64,000 nucleotides of DNA from Nocardioides sp. AX2bis (GTDB taxonomy: Bacteria > Actinomycetota > Actinomycetes > Propionibacteriales > Nocardioidaceae): positions 1,152,710 to 1,216,709 of the forward strand of contig NZ_LR733215.1 of the NCBI RefSeq assembly GCF_902506435.1, written 5' to 3'. Made by a program: the position numbers and the translations under genes. Within the stretch, counting starts at the first letter, position 1; every line of letters starts with the position of its first letter. Shown piece after piece: positions 56,913-64,000 of the stretch. A model generated the notes under the pieces. It saw nothing but the letters and a program-made list of their open reading frames with translations, had not been told where the DNA came from and did no database searches.

Positions 56913-58057
56913 GCGTGGTCGCGACCCGGGAGCTCGCGGAGGCGCAGGCGTGGTCCCGGCGCCGCCTGGCGCACGTGCTGGTCGCCGGTCCGGCCGGGGT
57001 GCGCGGCGAGGAGCCCCGCCGGCCCGGGCGAGCCGCCCTCGGCGGGGCGCTGCTGGCCGCGCTGCTGGTCGGCGGGGTCGGGGTGGTCGGCCTGGTCCGG
57101 GGCGCGGGCGCGGGCGCGGACCCGGCCGTGACCGAGGACCCCGTCCTGGACGTCGGCGTGGCGGTCGCGGCGGAGTCGGGCGCGGCCTACGTCGTCCTCG
57201 ACGACGCCGGGCCACGAGCAGCCGGAGGTCTCGTGGCGCGCGCCGTGCTCAACCCCGTCTCGGCCCGGCTGCTGCTCCCCGACGGCGGCGAGGACGGGAT
57301 GCCGCAGACCGCCCCGGCGGCCGAGCTGGCCGCCCTCGCGGCGCAGGTGCCGGGGCCGGCGGTGGGGATCCCCGACGCGCCCGCGGTCGTCCCGGGCGCC
57401 ACGGACCTCACGACGACCGCCTGGACGGCCTGCCCGGACGCGCCCGTACCCGTCCTCCCGGGCCGTCCTCCCGACCCGCTCGGGGCCGCGACGGCCGTGC
57501 TCGTCACCGCCGGCGGCTCGTCCTGGCTGGTCGTCGACACCGGTGACGGCGCCCGTCGCTACCCGCTCCCGGCCGACCCAGGCGCCGCCGAGACGGCCCT
57601 CGCCGCGCTGGGAGGCCCCCCGCTCGCGACCGCCGCGCCGGTGCCGGCGACCTGGCTGGTGCTGGTGCCGCCCGGTACGGCCACCACGCTGCCGCCCCTG
57701 GCCGTACGCAGCGGCCCCACCTGCCTGCTGCTCGAGCCGGGCGCCGCCGGGCCCCGGCGCGCCCTCCCCTCGACGGCCCCGGTCACCCGGCTGGCCGCGC
57801 CGCCGACCGACGCGTCCGCCGGCACCCCGCCGGGAGCAGGCGCGCTCGTCACGACCCCGGAACGGCCGCGGGCCCGCTGGTTCGTCGACGACCGGGGGCG
57901 CGCGCTGCCGGTCGTCGGTGCCGAGTCCCGCGCCCGCCTGGGATGGGCCGGGACCGTGCCGGTCGTGGTGCCGGAGTCGTGGCTGGGCCTGCTGGCGCCC
58001 GGCCCCGTGCTGTCGGTGCGGGCGGCCGCGCGGCCCGTCCGCGCACCTGCCTCGTAA
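56909..58057 (+). CDS. eccB: EccB-type membrane protein of type VII secretion
   Basis: The 382-residue protein starts with VATRELAEAQAWSRRRL, the conserved cytoplasmic N-terminus of EccB, followed by one membrane helix (about 49-70) and a large extracytoplasmic domain with the repeated beta units seen in EccB. It is shorter than mycobacterial EccB (about 480-500 residues, from memory). GTG 56909 overlaps the eccD stop. It is the last type VII gene in this cluster; no mycP or eccE follows. Confidence 0.87.
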   Translation: MSVVATRELAEAQAWSRRRLAHVLVAGPAGVRGEEPRRPGRAALGGALLAALLVGGVGVVGLVRGAGAGADPAVTEDPVLDVGVAVAAESGAAYVVLDDAGPRAAGGLVARAVLNPVSARLLLPDGGEDGMPQTAPAAELAALAAQVPGPAVGIPDAPAVVPGATDLTTTAWTACPDAPVPVLPGRPPDPLGAATAVLVTAGGSSWLVVDTGDGARRYPLPADPGAAETALAALGGPPLATAAPVPATWLVLVPPGTATTLPPLAVRSGPTCLLLEPGAAGPRRALPSTAPVTRLAAPPTDASAGTPPGAGALVTTPERPRARWFVDDRGRALPVVGAESRARLGWAGTVPVVVPESWLGLLAPGPVLSVRAAARPVRAPAS

Positions 58058-58179
58058 ACGTTTCGTTACGGAACGGTGCGGGACGCGCATCGTCAGGCAC
58101 CCTGACCACCCGGGGGGTCCGCCACGTCGTCGACGAGGTGGCCTCCTGCGTCCTCCACCCTGACGAAACGAGTCCCTCA

Positions 58180-61100
58180 GTGAGAAGAACACGCGCCCTC
58201 GTCGGCGTGACCGGGGTGGCGCTCGCCGCCACCTCCGCGTTGGTCAGCACCGGCACCACCGCCTCCGCGGAACCCTCGGGACCCGGGGCCGTCGGCTCCG
58301 CGGACCCCTCCGCCGCCACCGACGGCGGCCGCGGCGCGGGCACCGCGACGCGGGTGGAGGAACCGACCCGCGCGCAGGTCGTGCAGAAGGCGGCCGAGTC
58401 GGCCGTGGCCGGCGACCCGATCGCCATGCCGAGCTCGTACCCGTACCAGCCCGAGCTGCGGTTCTACCGCGACAACGCCGACGACGCCGCCGCGACGGCC
58501 GAGCTGATCACGCACCCCCAGATCGCGCCGCGCCTGACCGAGCTGATGCAGCGCAGCGACCGGGTCTCGGTGCAGGTGGTCGGGCAGTCCACCGAGGGGC
58601 GCGACCTCTACCTGGTGACGCTTACCGCGCCGGAGTCCGCCGAGGAGACCGCGCAGCAGACCGCGTGGAAGATCCAGATGAAGGCCGACCCGGAGGCCGC
58701 CGCGGCCGACGCCGCGCTGCTGCGCGACTACAAGACCCCGATCTGGATCAGCAACAACATCCACGGCAACGAGTGGGAGGGCACCGACGCGGCGATGGAC
58801 TACATCGAGCACCTCGCCACCGCGCCCCTGAGCGAGGTCGGCGGGATCCTGGCCAACAACCGGGTCTACTTCTCGCCCTCGCTGAACCCCGACGGCCGGA
58901 CGAACGCCACCCGCGCCACCGCCCTGGGCCTCGACCCGAACCGGGACATGATCACCAACTCCACCCCGGAGACCCGGTCCTTCATCCGCCAGGCGCAGGC
59001 CATCCAGCCGATCTACGCCGCCGACTTCCACGGCTACACCAACGTCCTGCAGATGGAGCCCTGCGGCCCGCCGCACGGCTCCAACTACGAGTACGACCTG
59101 ACGATGCCGCACAACTACGCGCTGGCGCTCAAGGTCGAGAAGGACGTCGTCGCGGCCGACATCCCGGGCAACACCTACTACGACACCACCACCGGCGCGG
59201 TCGTGCCGGCCAACACTGGGCCCGACACCGCCCACATCAAGATCCCCTACCGCGACACCCCCGACGGCTGGGACGACTTCCCGCCGATCTTCACCGCGCA
59301 GTACGCCGCGTTCTTCGGCGCCGCCTCGGCGACCGTCGAGCTGCCGCTGACCCGCGGTGCCGCCGGCGGGCGCCAGACGCCCGAGCGGGCCGTGGTCAAC
59401 ACCGACGTGGCCTACCAGACGATGGAGAGCATCGTCGGCTACATGAACGTCGGCACCACCGCGCGCGACATGATCTCGAACCAGATCGAGACCTTCCGCC
59501 GCGGCGTGGCCGGCGAGGCCAAGGACAACCTGACCACCGAGGACGTCGCGGCGGTGCCCGGGCCGAGCCAGTGGAAGCCGCTGTGGGACGTCGTCGACGA
59601 CCAGGACCCGATCGAGGTCCCCCGCGCCTACGTCATCCCCGTCGGCGCGGGGCAGCGCTCCGAGAGCGACGCCGACCGGCTCGTCGACCAGCTGCTGACC
59701 CACGACGTCGAGGTCGGCACGCTGACCTCCGCGACGACCGTGGACGGCACGGACTACCCGGCGGGCTCGTACGTCGTCGACATGCACCAGCCGATGCGCG
59801 GGCTGGCGAACTCGCTGCTCGACCTCGGGGAGGACATCTCCGAGAAGGTCCCCTCGATGTACGACATCTCCGCCTGGAGCTACTCCTACACGTGGGGCGC
59901 GACGGTCGACAAGGTCGGCCTGACCCAGGACCCCGCCCCCGTCGGTGACGTCGAGCCGATCGACGCGGTCCCGGCCGACTCGACCGTGCCGGACACGGCG
60001 ACCTACACGACCTTCGACGTCGCGGGCGTGGCCGACCACCGGCTGCTCAACGAGGTGCTGGAGCAGGACGTCCCCGTCGCCATGCTCGAGGACGGGTCGG
60101 TCGTCGTGGACGTCGCCGGCTTCGACGTCGCGACCGCGGCGGCCGAGGACCTCGGGATCACCCTCGAGGCCGCCTCCGCGGAGGAGCTCGACGCCCTCGC
60201 GGCCGAGACCACCAAGGCGCTCAGCGACCTGACCGTCGGCTACGTCGGCACCCAGGACGACCGCCTCTCGCTGACCGAGCTCGGCTTCGACGACCTCGTC
60301 GCACTGAGCGTCACCAGCCTGAACGCCGACCCGACGCTGCTCGACGGCGTCGACGTCCTCTGGATCGGCGGCACCTTCGCCCCGGCGATCGGCTCCGCGG
60401 CGGAGGACGCGGTGGAGGCCTTCGTGGCCGACGGCGGGTCCGTCACCGGGCGGGACGCCTCGAACGGCGTCTTCACCTTCGCCAAGCGGATCGGTCTGCT
60501 CGACGGGACCGTGACACCCGGCAACCGGTCGGGCAACGGCATCGTGGACGTGGAGACGCCGGAGGACTCGGTGCTCGCGCCCCACGCCCAGGACTCGGCG
60601 TTCATCTACCCGGCGTTCTCCTACTCCGGTCTCGGCGGGACGACGACGGCCGCGCAGACCTACGGCGCCGACCCGCTGCTCGCGGGCCACTGGCGGGCCA
60701 CGGACGCCGCCAACGGTCCGGCCGGCGCGGCCGGCGCGGCCTCGGCCGTCTCGGCGGTCGACGAGGAGACGGGGTCGCGCACCTTCGTCTTCGGCACCTC
60801 GCCGTTCTTCCGCACGCACCCCAAGGGTGGCCTGTCCCAGGCGGCGCAGGCCCTGCAGTGGGCCGGTCCCGAGGGCGAGCCGGTGGTGGCCCCCGGGGAC
60901 AGCAGCGTCGCGATCACCCCGGTCGAGCGCGTGGTCTACCCGGGTGCAGCCACCGTCGAGGTGACCACCTCCGGGGACGACGGGACCCCGGCGGACGGGA
61001 CCGTCGACCTCCTCGTGGGCGACGAGGTCGTCGCCTCCGGCCCGGCGACGGACGGCGCGGCCACCCTGACCGTCGAGGGCCTGGAGCCGGGGACCACCAC

Positions 61101-61449
61101 GGTCGTCGCCCGGTTCACCCCGGCGGCCCCGGGCTCGCCGACGGTGCGCAGCGCCCCGGCCGACGTCCGGGTGGCCAAGGCGCGCTCGGAGCTCGACCTC
61201 GACGCCACCGCGGCCGGGGGCGAGCGGGCCCGCGTGGTCCTCGACCTGGAGGTCCCCGGGGTCCCGACCACGGGACGGGTGGTCCTGCGTGAGGGCCGCG
61301 AGCTGCTGAGGAGCGTGCGCGTCACCGCCGGTGAGCCGGCGGTCCTCCGGGTGGCGCTCGGCCGCGGGCGGCACCTGCTGAAGGCCCGCTTCACCGGCAC
61401 GGACCTGGTCCGGGGCAGCACGGACCGGGACCGGGTGCGGATCGGCTGA
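58180..61449 (+). CDS. large secreted M14 zinc carboxypeptidase
   Basis: The 1089-residue precursor has an N-terminal signal peptide (RRTRALVGVTGVALAATSAL ... TTASA, about 1-32). The M14 carboxypeptidase domain (about 95-400) shows zinc ligands His195 and Glu198 in NIHGNEWEG, His284 in ADFHGYT, and catalytic Glu387 in ATVELPLTRG. A middle region of unknown fold (to about 900) and C-terminal Ig-like Big_3-type repeats (about 905-1085) follow. It probably trims peptides outside the cell. GTG 58180 is the start, with a weak ribosome-binding site. A strong terminator follows. It is next to the type VII genes but has a Sec signal. Confidence 0.87.
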   Translation: MRRTRALVGVTGVALAATSALVSTGTTASAEPSGPGAVGSADPSAATDGGRGAGTATRVEEPTRAQVVQKAAESAVAGDPIAMPSSYPYQPELRFYRDNADDAAATAELITHPQIAPRLTELMQRSDRVSVQVVGQSTEGRDLYLVTLTAPESAEETAQQTAWKIQMKADPEAAAADAALLRDYKTPIWISNNIHGNEWEGTDAAMDYIEHLATAPLSEVGGILANNRVYFSPSLNPDGRTNATRATALGLDPNRDMITNSTPETRSFIRQAQAIQPIYAADFHGYTNVLQMEPCGPPHGSNYEYDLTMPHNYALALKVEKDVVAADIPGNTYYDTTTGAVVPANTGPDTAHIKIPYRDTPDGWDDFPPIFTAQYAAFFGAASATVELPLTRGAAGGRQTPERAVVNTDVAYQTMESIVGYMNVGTTARDMISNQIETFRRGVAGEAKDNLTTEDVAAVPGPSQWKPLWDVVDDQDPIEVPRAYVIPVGAGQRSESDADRLVDQLLTHDVEVGTLTSATTVDGTDYPAGSYVVDMHQPMRGLANSLLDLGEDISEKVPSMYDISAWSYSYTWGATVDKVGLTQDPAPVGDVEPIDAVPADSTVPDTATYTTFDVAGVADHRLLNEVLEQDVPVAMLEDGSVVVDVAGFDVATAAAEDLGITLEAASAEELDALAAETTKALSDLTVGYVGTQDDRLSLTELGFDDLVALSVTSLNADPTLLDGVDVLWIGGTFAPAIGSAAEDAVEAFVADGGSVTGRDASNGVFTFAKRIGLLDGTVTPGNRSGNGIVDVETPEDSVLAPHAQDSAFIYPAFSYSGLGGTTTAAQTYGADPLLAGHWRATDAANGPAGAAGAASAVSAVDEETGSRTFVFGTSPFFRTHPKGGLSQAAQALQWAGPEGEPVVAPGDSSVAITPVERVVYPGAATVEVTTSGDDGTPADGTVDLLVGDEVVASGPATDGAATLTVEGLEPGTTTVVARFTPAAPGSPTVRSAPADVRVAKARSELDLDATAAGGERARVVLDLEVPGVPTTGRVVLREGRELLRSVRVTAGEPAVLRVALGRGRHLLKARFTGTDLVRGSTDRDRVRIG

Positions 61450-61455
61450 CCTCGC

Positions 61456-61492
61456 CGCACCGGGCCCGAGGCAGGACCTCGGGCCCGGTGCG
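61456..61492 (+). terminator. strong hairpin terminator
   Basis: A perfect 16-bp stem (61456-61471 with 61477-61492, core CACCGGGCCCGAGG and complement) and a 5-nt loop lie 7 nt after the M14 carboxypeptidase stop. There is no T-tract. Confidence 0.75.
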
Positions 61493-61549
61493 CCGGGCCG
61501 GCGACCGGGCCACACTGGAGCCACGACGCGTCGGGCGGGGAGGTGACCG

Positions 61550-63220
61550 GTGGAGGCAGGCCCGGATCCCGACCGCACCCCGCCCCGCCGGGCCCGGCGC
61601 AGCGCCACCGGCGCCGTGCTGGCCGTGCTGATGCTGGGCGCCTCGCTGGACCCCTCCCTGCTCGCCCGGACCTGGGTCTTCCAGGGCGTCCTGAGCGGCG
61701 TCGGGGTGGCGGTCGGCTACGCCCTCGGTGCCGGCGTCGGCGCGCTCGGCCGGCGCCTGGCCGACCGCCTGGGGTGGCGGGGGCCGCGGATGGGTCGCCG
61801 AGGCGCCCTGGTGCTGGCGGTCATGGCCGGCGCCTGGACCACCTGGGTCGTCGTCGCGGCCGTCGACCAGCACCGCTGGACCTGGGACCGGCTGGGCTAC
61901 TCGCCGACGCTGACCACGACGGCGTACGCCGGGGCGCTCCTGCTCGCGGTGGCCGTGGCCGTCGTGCTCTCCGCGGTCGGCCTGCTGGTCCGGCTGCTCT
62001 GGTCGCAGGTGGCCCGGCTCGGTGCGCGGTGGCTCCCCGGCGCGGTGGCCGCCGTCCTGGCCGCGGCGCTGGTCGGCTGGGCGGTGCTGTCCGCGGCGAA
62101 CACCTGGGTCCTGCAGCGCACCCTCGACGGCATGAACGCGGCCTTCGAGGCCGACGACCTCGAGGTCGACGCCTCCGCCCCGGCCCCGCCACCGCCCGAC
62201 GCGTCGCGCTCGGGCACCTCGGCCTCCGCGGTGTCCTGGGCCGACCTCGGCGACCAGGGCCGCCGCTTCCTCTCCCGCGGGCCCGACGCCGCGGAGGTCG
62301 ACGACCTCGCCCCGGCCGGTGCCCCGGCCGCGGTGGACCCGGCCCGTGTCTTCGTCGGCCGCGCCTCCGCCGGGACCGTGGAGGGCCGGGCGGAGCTCGC
62401 GCTCGCCGAGCTCGACCGGCTCGACGCCTTCGAGCGGCGCGCGGTGCTGGTCGTCGTGCCGACCGGCACCGGGTGGGTCAACGAGCAGGTCGTGGCGCCG
62501 GTCGAGCACCTCCTCGGCGGTGACGTCGCCACGGTGGCCGTCCAGTACTCCCACCTCCCGAGCCCGTTGGCCTACCTGGCCGAGCACGACGCGGCGAGCC
62601 GGACCGGTGCGGCGGTGATCGAGGCCGTGCGCGAACGGGTCGCCGCGCTGCCGGCCGCCGAGCGTCCGATGGTGCTGGTGGCCGGGGAGAGCCTGGGCAG
62701 CTTCGGCGGGGCGCAGGCCTTCGACGACCTCGACGAGATGGTCGCCGACGTCGACCGCTCGCTGTGGATCGGTGCCCCCGAGTTCATGCACCTGCGGCGG
62801 CAGGCCGAGGCCGTGCGCGAGCCGGGCTCGACCCAGGTCCGGCCCGTGGTCGGGGACGGCGAGGACGTCGTCGTGGCCAACCGCCGCTCCGACCTCGACG
62901 GCACCAGCCCCCGCTCGGTCTTCCTGCAGCAGGCCGACGACCCGATCGTGTGGTGGGACTGGGGCACCGCCGTACGCCGCCCCGACTGGCTCGCCGAGCC
63001 CCTCGACCCGGCGGTCAACCCCGCGATGACCTGGCGACCGTTCTCCACCTTCGCCAACCTCACCGTCGACATGGCCGTCGGCAACGACTTCGACGAGGAC
63101 CACGGCCACCTCTACGGCACCCAGCCGCTGGCGGCGTGGGAGGCGATGCTGGCGCCGGCCGGGTGGGAGCCGGCCGACGTGGAGCGCCTGCGCGAGCACC
63201 TGGCCCGGCTCCCGCGGTGA
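61550..63220 (+). CDS. alpha/beta-hydrolase family membrane protein
   Basis: The 556-residue protein has about five N-terminal membrane helices (to about 185), a linker, and a C-terminal alpha/beta-hydrolase domain with the nucleophile elbow VAGESLGSFGG near 381-391, preceded by VVVPTGTGWVNE. It fits, from memory, the Abhydrolase_9 family (COG4425). The active site would face outside or the membrane; the substrate is unknown. GTG 61550 has GGGGAGG 6 nt upstream. It ends 6 nt before the stop of the convergent ECF-S-like gene. Confidence 0.82.
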   Translation: MEAGPDPDRTPPRRARRSATGAVLAVLMLGASLDPSLLARTWVFQGVLSGVGVAVGYALGAGVGALGRRLADRLGWRGPRMGRRGALVLAVMAGAWTTWVVVAAVDQHRWTWDRLGYSPTLTTTAYAGALLLAVAVAVVLSAVGLLVRLLWSQVARLGARWLPGAVAAVLAAALVGWAVLSAANTWVLQRTLDGMNAAFEADDLEVDASAPAPPPPDASRSGTSASAVSWADLGDQGRRFLSRGPDAAEVDDLAPAGAPAAVDPARVFVGRASAGTVEGRAELALAELDRLDAFERRAVLVVVPTGTGWVNEQVVAPVEHLLGGDVATVAVQYSHLPSPLAYLAEHDAASRTGAAVIEAVRERVAALPAAERPMVLVAGESLGSFGGAQAFDDLDEMVADVDRSLWIGAPEFMHLRRQAEAVREPGSTQVRPVVGDGEDVVVANRRSDLDGTSPRSVFLQQADDPIVWWDWGTAVRRPDWLAEPLDPAVNPAMTWRPFSTFANLTVDMAVGNDFDEDHGHLYGTQPLAAWEAMLAPAGWEPADVERLREHLARLPR

Positions 63221-63226
63221 GCGGCC

Positions 63227-63811
63227 TCAGCCGGTCGGGGGACGGCCCGCCCGCGGTGGTCCCGGGGGCGGGAGCAGGGGGACCTCCAGCCGGCGCAGCC
63301 CGGCCGGCAGCGCCGAGACGGCGACCAGGGCCACGAACCCGCTGATCAGCTTGTCCCCGACCGACACCAGGAGGTTGGCAGCCCAGGTCCCGACCGCCGC
63401 GGTGCTGGTCAGGGCGGTCACCGTGGCCGCCAGCGTCTCCTGCCCGTGGCCGGTGCCACCGCTGAGCAGCATCAGGATCGGGACGGCCAGCAGGGTGCAG
63501 ACCGCGGCGACGAGCAGGTTGAGGCCGAGGAAGCGGGGCAGGGTCCGGCCGAGGCCCAGCCGGCGCACGCCGTACCCCCAGACGAGGGCGCCGGCCACGT
63601 TGACCAGGGCGAAGGGCAGGGACACCGGTCCGCTCTCGGCGACCCCGAGGACGTTGGTGGCCAGCCCGACCCCGGCACCGTGCCACGGGCCGAGGGCGAT
63701 CGCGGCGAGGGCCGTGCCGACCATGTCGAGGTGCACCGGGAGGTCGAGGAGCTCGACGAGACCGCGACCGGCGAGGTTGAGCAGGACGCAGGCCGTCAGC
63801 AGCGCGAGCAC
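63227..63811 (-). CDS. ECF transporter S component-like membrane protein
   Basis: The 194-residue protein has five or six membrane helices and the opening LNLAGRGLVELLDLPVHLDMVGTALAAIALGPWHG, which resembles substrate-binding (S) components of ECF vitamin transporters. The ligand is unknown and no EcfA/EcfT genes are in the window. GTG 63811 starts the hydrophobic domain; the frame is open further upstream only because it runs through a pyruvate carboxylase remnant in the wrong frame. Confidence 0.6.
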   Translation of the reverse strand: MLALLTACVLLNLAGRGLVELLDLPVHLDMVGTALAAIALGPWHGAGVGLATNVLGVAESGPVSLPFALVNVAGALVWGYGVRRLGLGRTLPRFLGLNLLVAAVCTLLAVPILMLLSGGTGHGQETLAATVTALTSTAAVGTWAANLLVSVGDKLISGFVALVAVSALPAGLRRLEVPLLPPPGPPRAGRPPTG

Positions 63812-63833
63812 GTGGGTGCGCGGGGACCGGGGT

Positions 63834-64000
63834 GCGGGCGGCGGGGGCGCGCAGCAGGCCGGCCATGTCCTTGATGGCGAGCACGTGCGCACCGGCCCGA
63901 CGATCCGCTCGGCCAGGCGCAGGTAGTAGTCGAGGGTGTAGAGCCGCTCGCCGGGGTCGGACAGGTCGCCGGTGTAACAGAGCGCCACCTCGGCCACCGA
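63834..64000 (-). pseudogene. pyruvate carboxylase carboxyltransferase fragment, frameshifted and truncated
   Basis: From the right edge the - strand reads VAEVALCYTGDLSDPGERLY and on to LAERIV, a near-perfect match, from memory, to the carboxyltransferase domain of pyruvate carboxylase. At the C-run 63896-63898 one base is missing; after a +1 shift the match continues as AHVLAIKDMAGLLRAPAAR, then stops near 63834, where the ECF-S-like gene begins. Any further pyc sequence would lie beyond the window. Confidence 0.65.

Noticed and set aside
58061-58170. CGTTTCGT and ACGAAACG inverted pair before the M14 carboxypeptidase gene
   Set aside because: The arms are 8 bp and about 100 nt apart; too little to call an operator or terminator.
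1-64000. tRNA, rRNA, CRISPR arrays, insertion sequences or prophage genes
   Set aside because: No matching structures, repeats or signature genes were seen on either strand.

Overview
The window is chromosomal DNA of a very GC-rich actinobacterium, most likely a Nocardioides-type member of the Nocardioidaceae. The reasons are strong G/C third-codon bias, frequent GTG starts, actinobacterial signature genes (whiB7, a mycoredoxin-type glutaredoxin, adnAB, moeZ, uvrD2, ESX-type secretion genes) and gene order that, from memory, follows two Mycobacterium tuberculosis blocks (about Rv3195-Rv3214 and Rv2169c-Rv2176). I saw no tRNA, rRNA, CRISPR array or insertion sequence. Functional names rest on motif recognition; no database search was run.

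Layout. 1-6.5 kb: a partial gene, a MaoC-type hydratase, a K+ channel, a histidine phosphatase, a DUF6758-like protein and a PHP phosphoesterase; then an SDR, a ParA-like ATPase and an L,D-transpeptidase. 6.6-15.2 kb: DEAD-box helicase, ferritin-like protein, DUF3107 protein, TetR regulator, MoeZ, a secreted trypsin-like protease, GNAT, alkyltransferase-like protein, PlsC-type acyltransferase and an SMP-30 protein. 15.2-26.9 kb: a repair block with AdnA, AdnB, NudC, mycoredoxin and UvrD2. 27.0-28.1 kb: the whiB7 locus, with a WhiB7-type promoter, a long leader holding an upstream ORF and a perfect intrinsic terminator, whiB7 itself, and a small basic protein. 28.2-34.3 kb: small zinc-ribbon proteins, a TOMM/ThiF-like protein, an HhH-PHP protein, a YgjP-type protease, a NUDIX hydrolase, a zincin_2 metalloprotease and MoaE.

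34.3-45.6 kb: a PASTA Ser/Thr kinase divergent from an Rv2175c-like DNA-binding protein, a membrane-anchored T1/Sa-type ribonuclease next to a barstar, a polyprenyl synthase, MetF, a CrtI-like oxidoreductase, a YbaK deacylase, then a perfect LexA box in front of a HEPN-domain gene, followed by a methyltransferase, DinB and a DUF3040 protein. 45.6-50.6 kb: a MoxR / DUF58 / transglutaminase operon. 50.8-58.1 kb: a compact type VII secretion cluster (eccC, two WXG100 genes, eccD, eccB) without mycP, eccE or eccA beside it. 58.2-64 kb: a large secreted M14 carboxypeptidase, an alpha/beta-hydrolase membrane protein, an ECF-S-like membrane protein and, at the right edge, a frameshifted, truncated pyruvate carboxylase fragment.

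Two themes recur. Many genes on both strands have a TAnnnT-like hexamer 6-7 nt before the start codon, the pattern of leaderless transcripts. Stress control is dense: the whiB7 leader contains a segment of its upstream ORF that can pair with the terminator's right arm, and a perfect SOS box controls a putative HEPN ribonuclease close to DinB. These two loci are the best candidates for follow-up.
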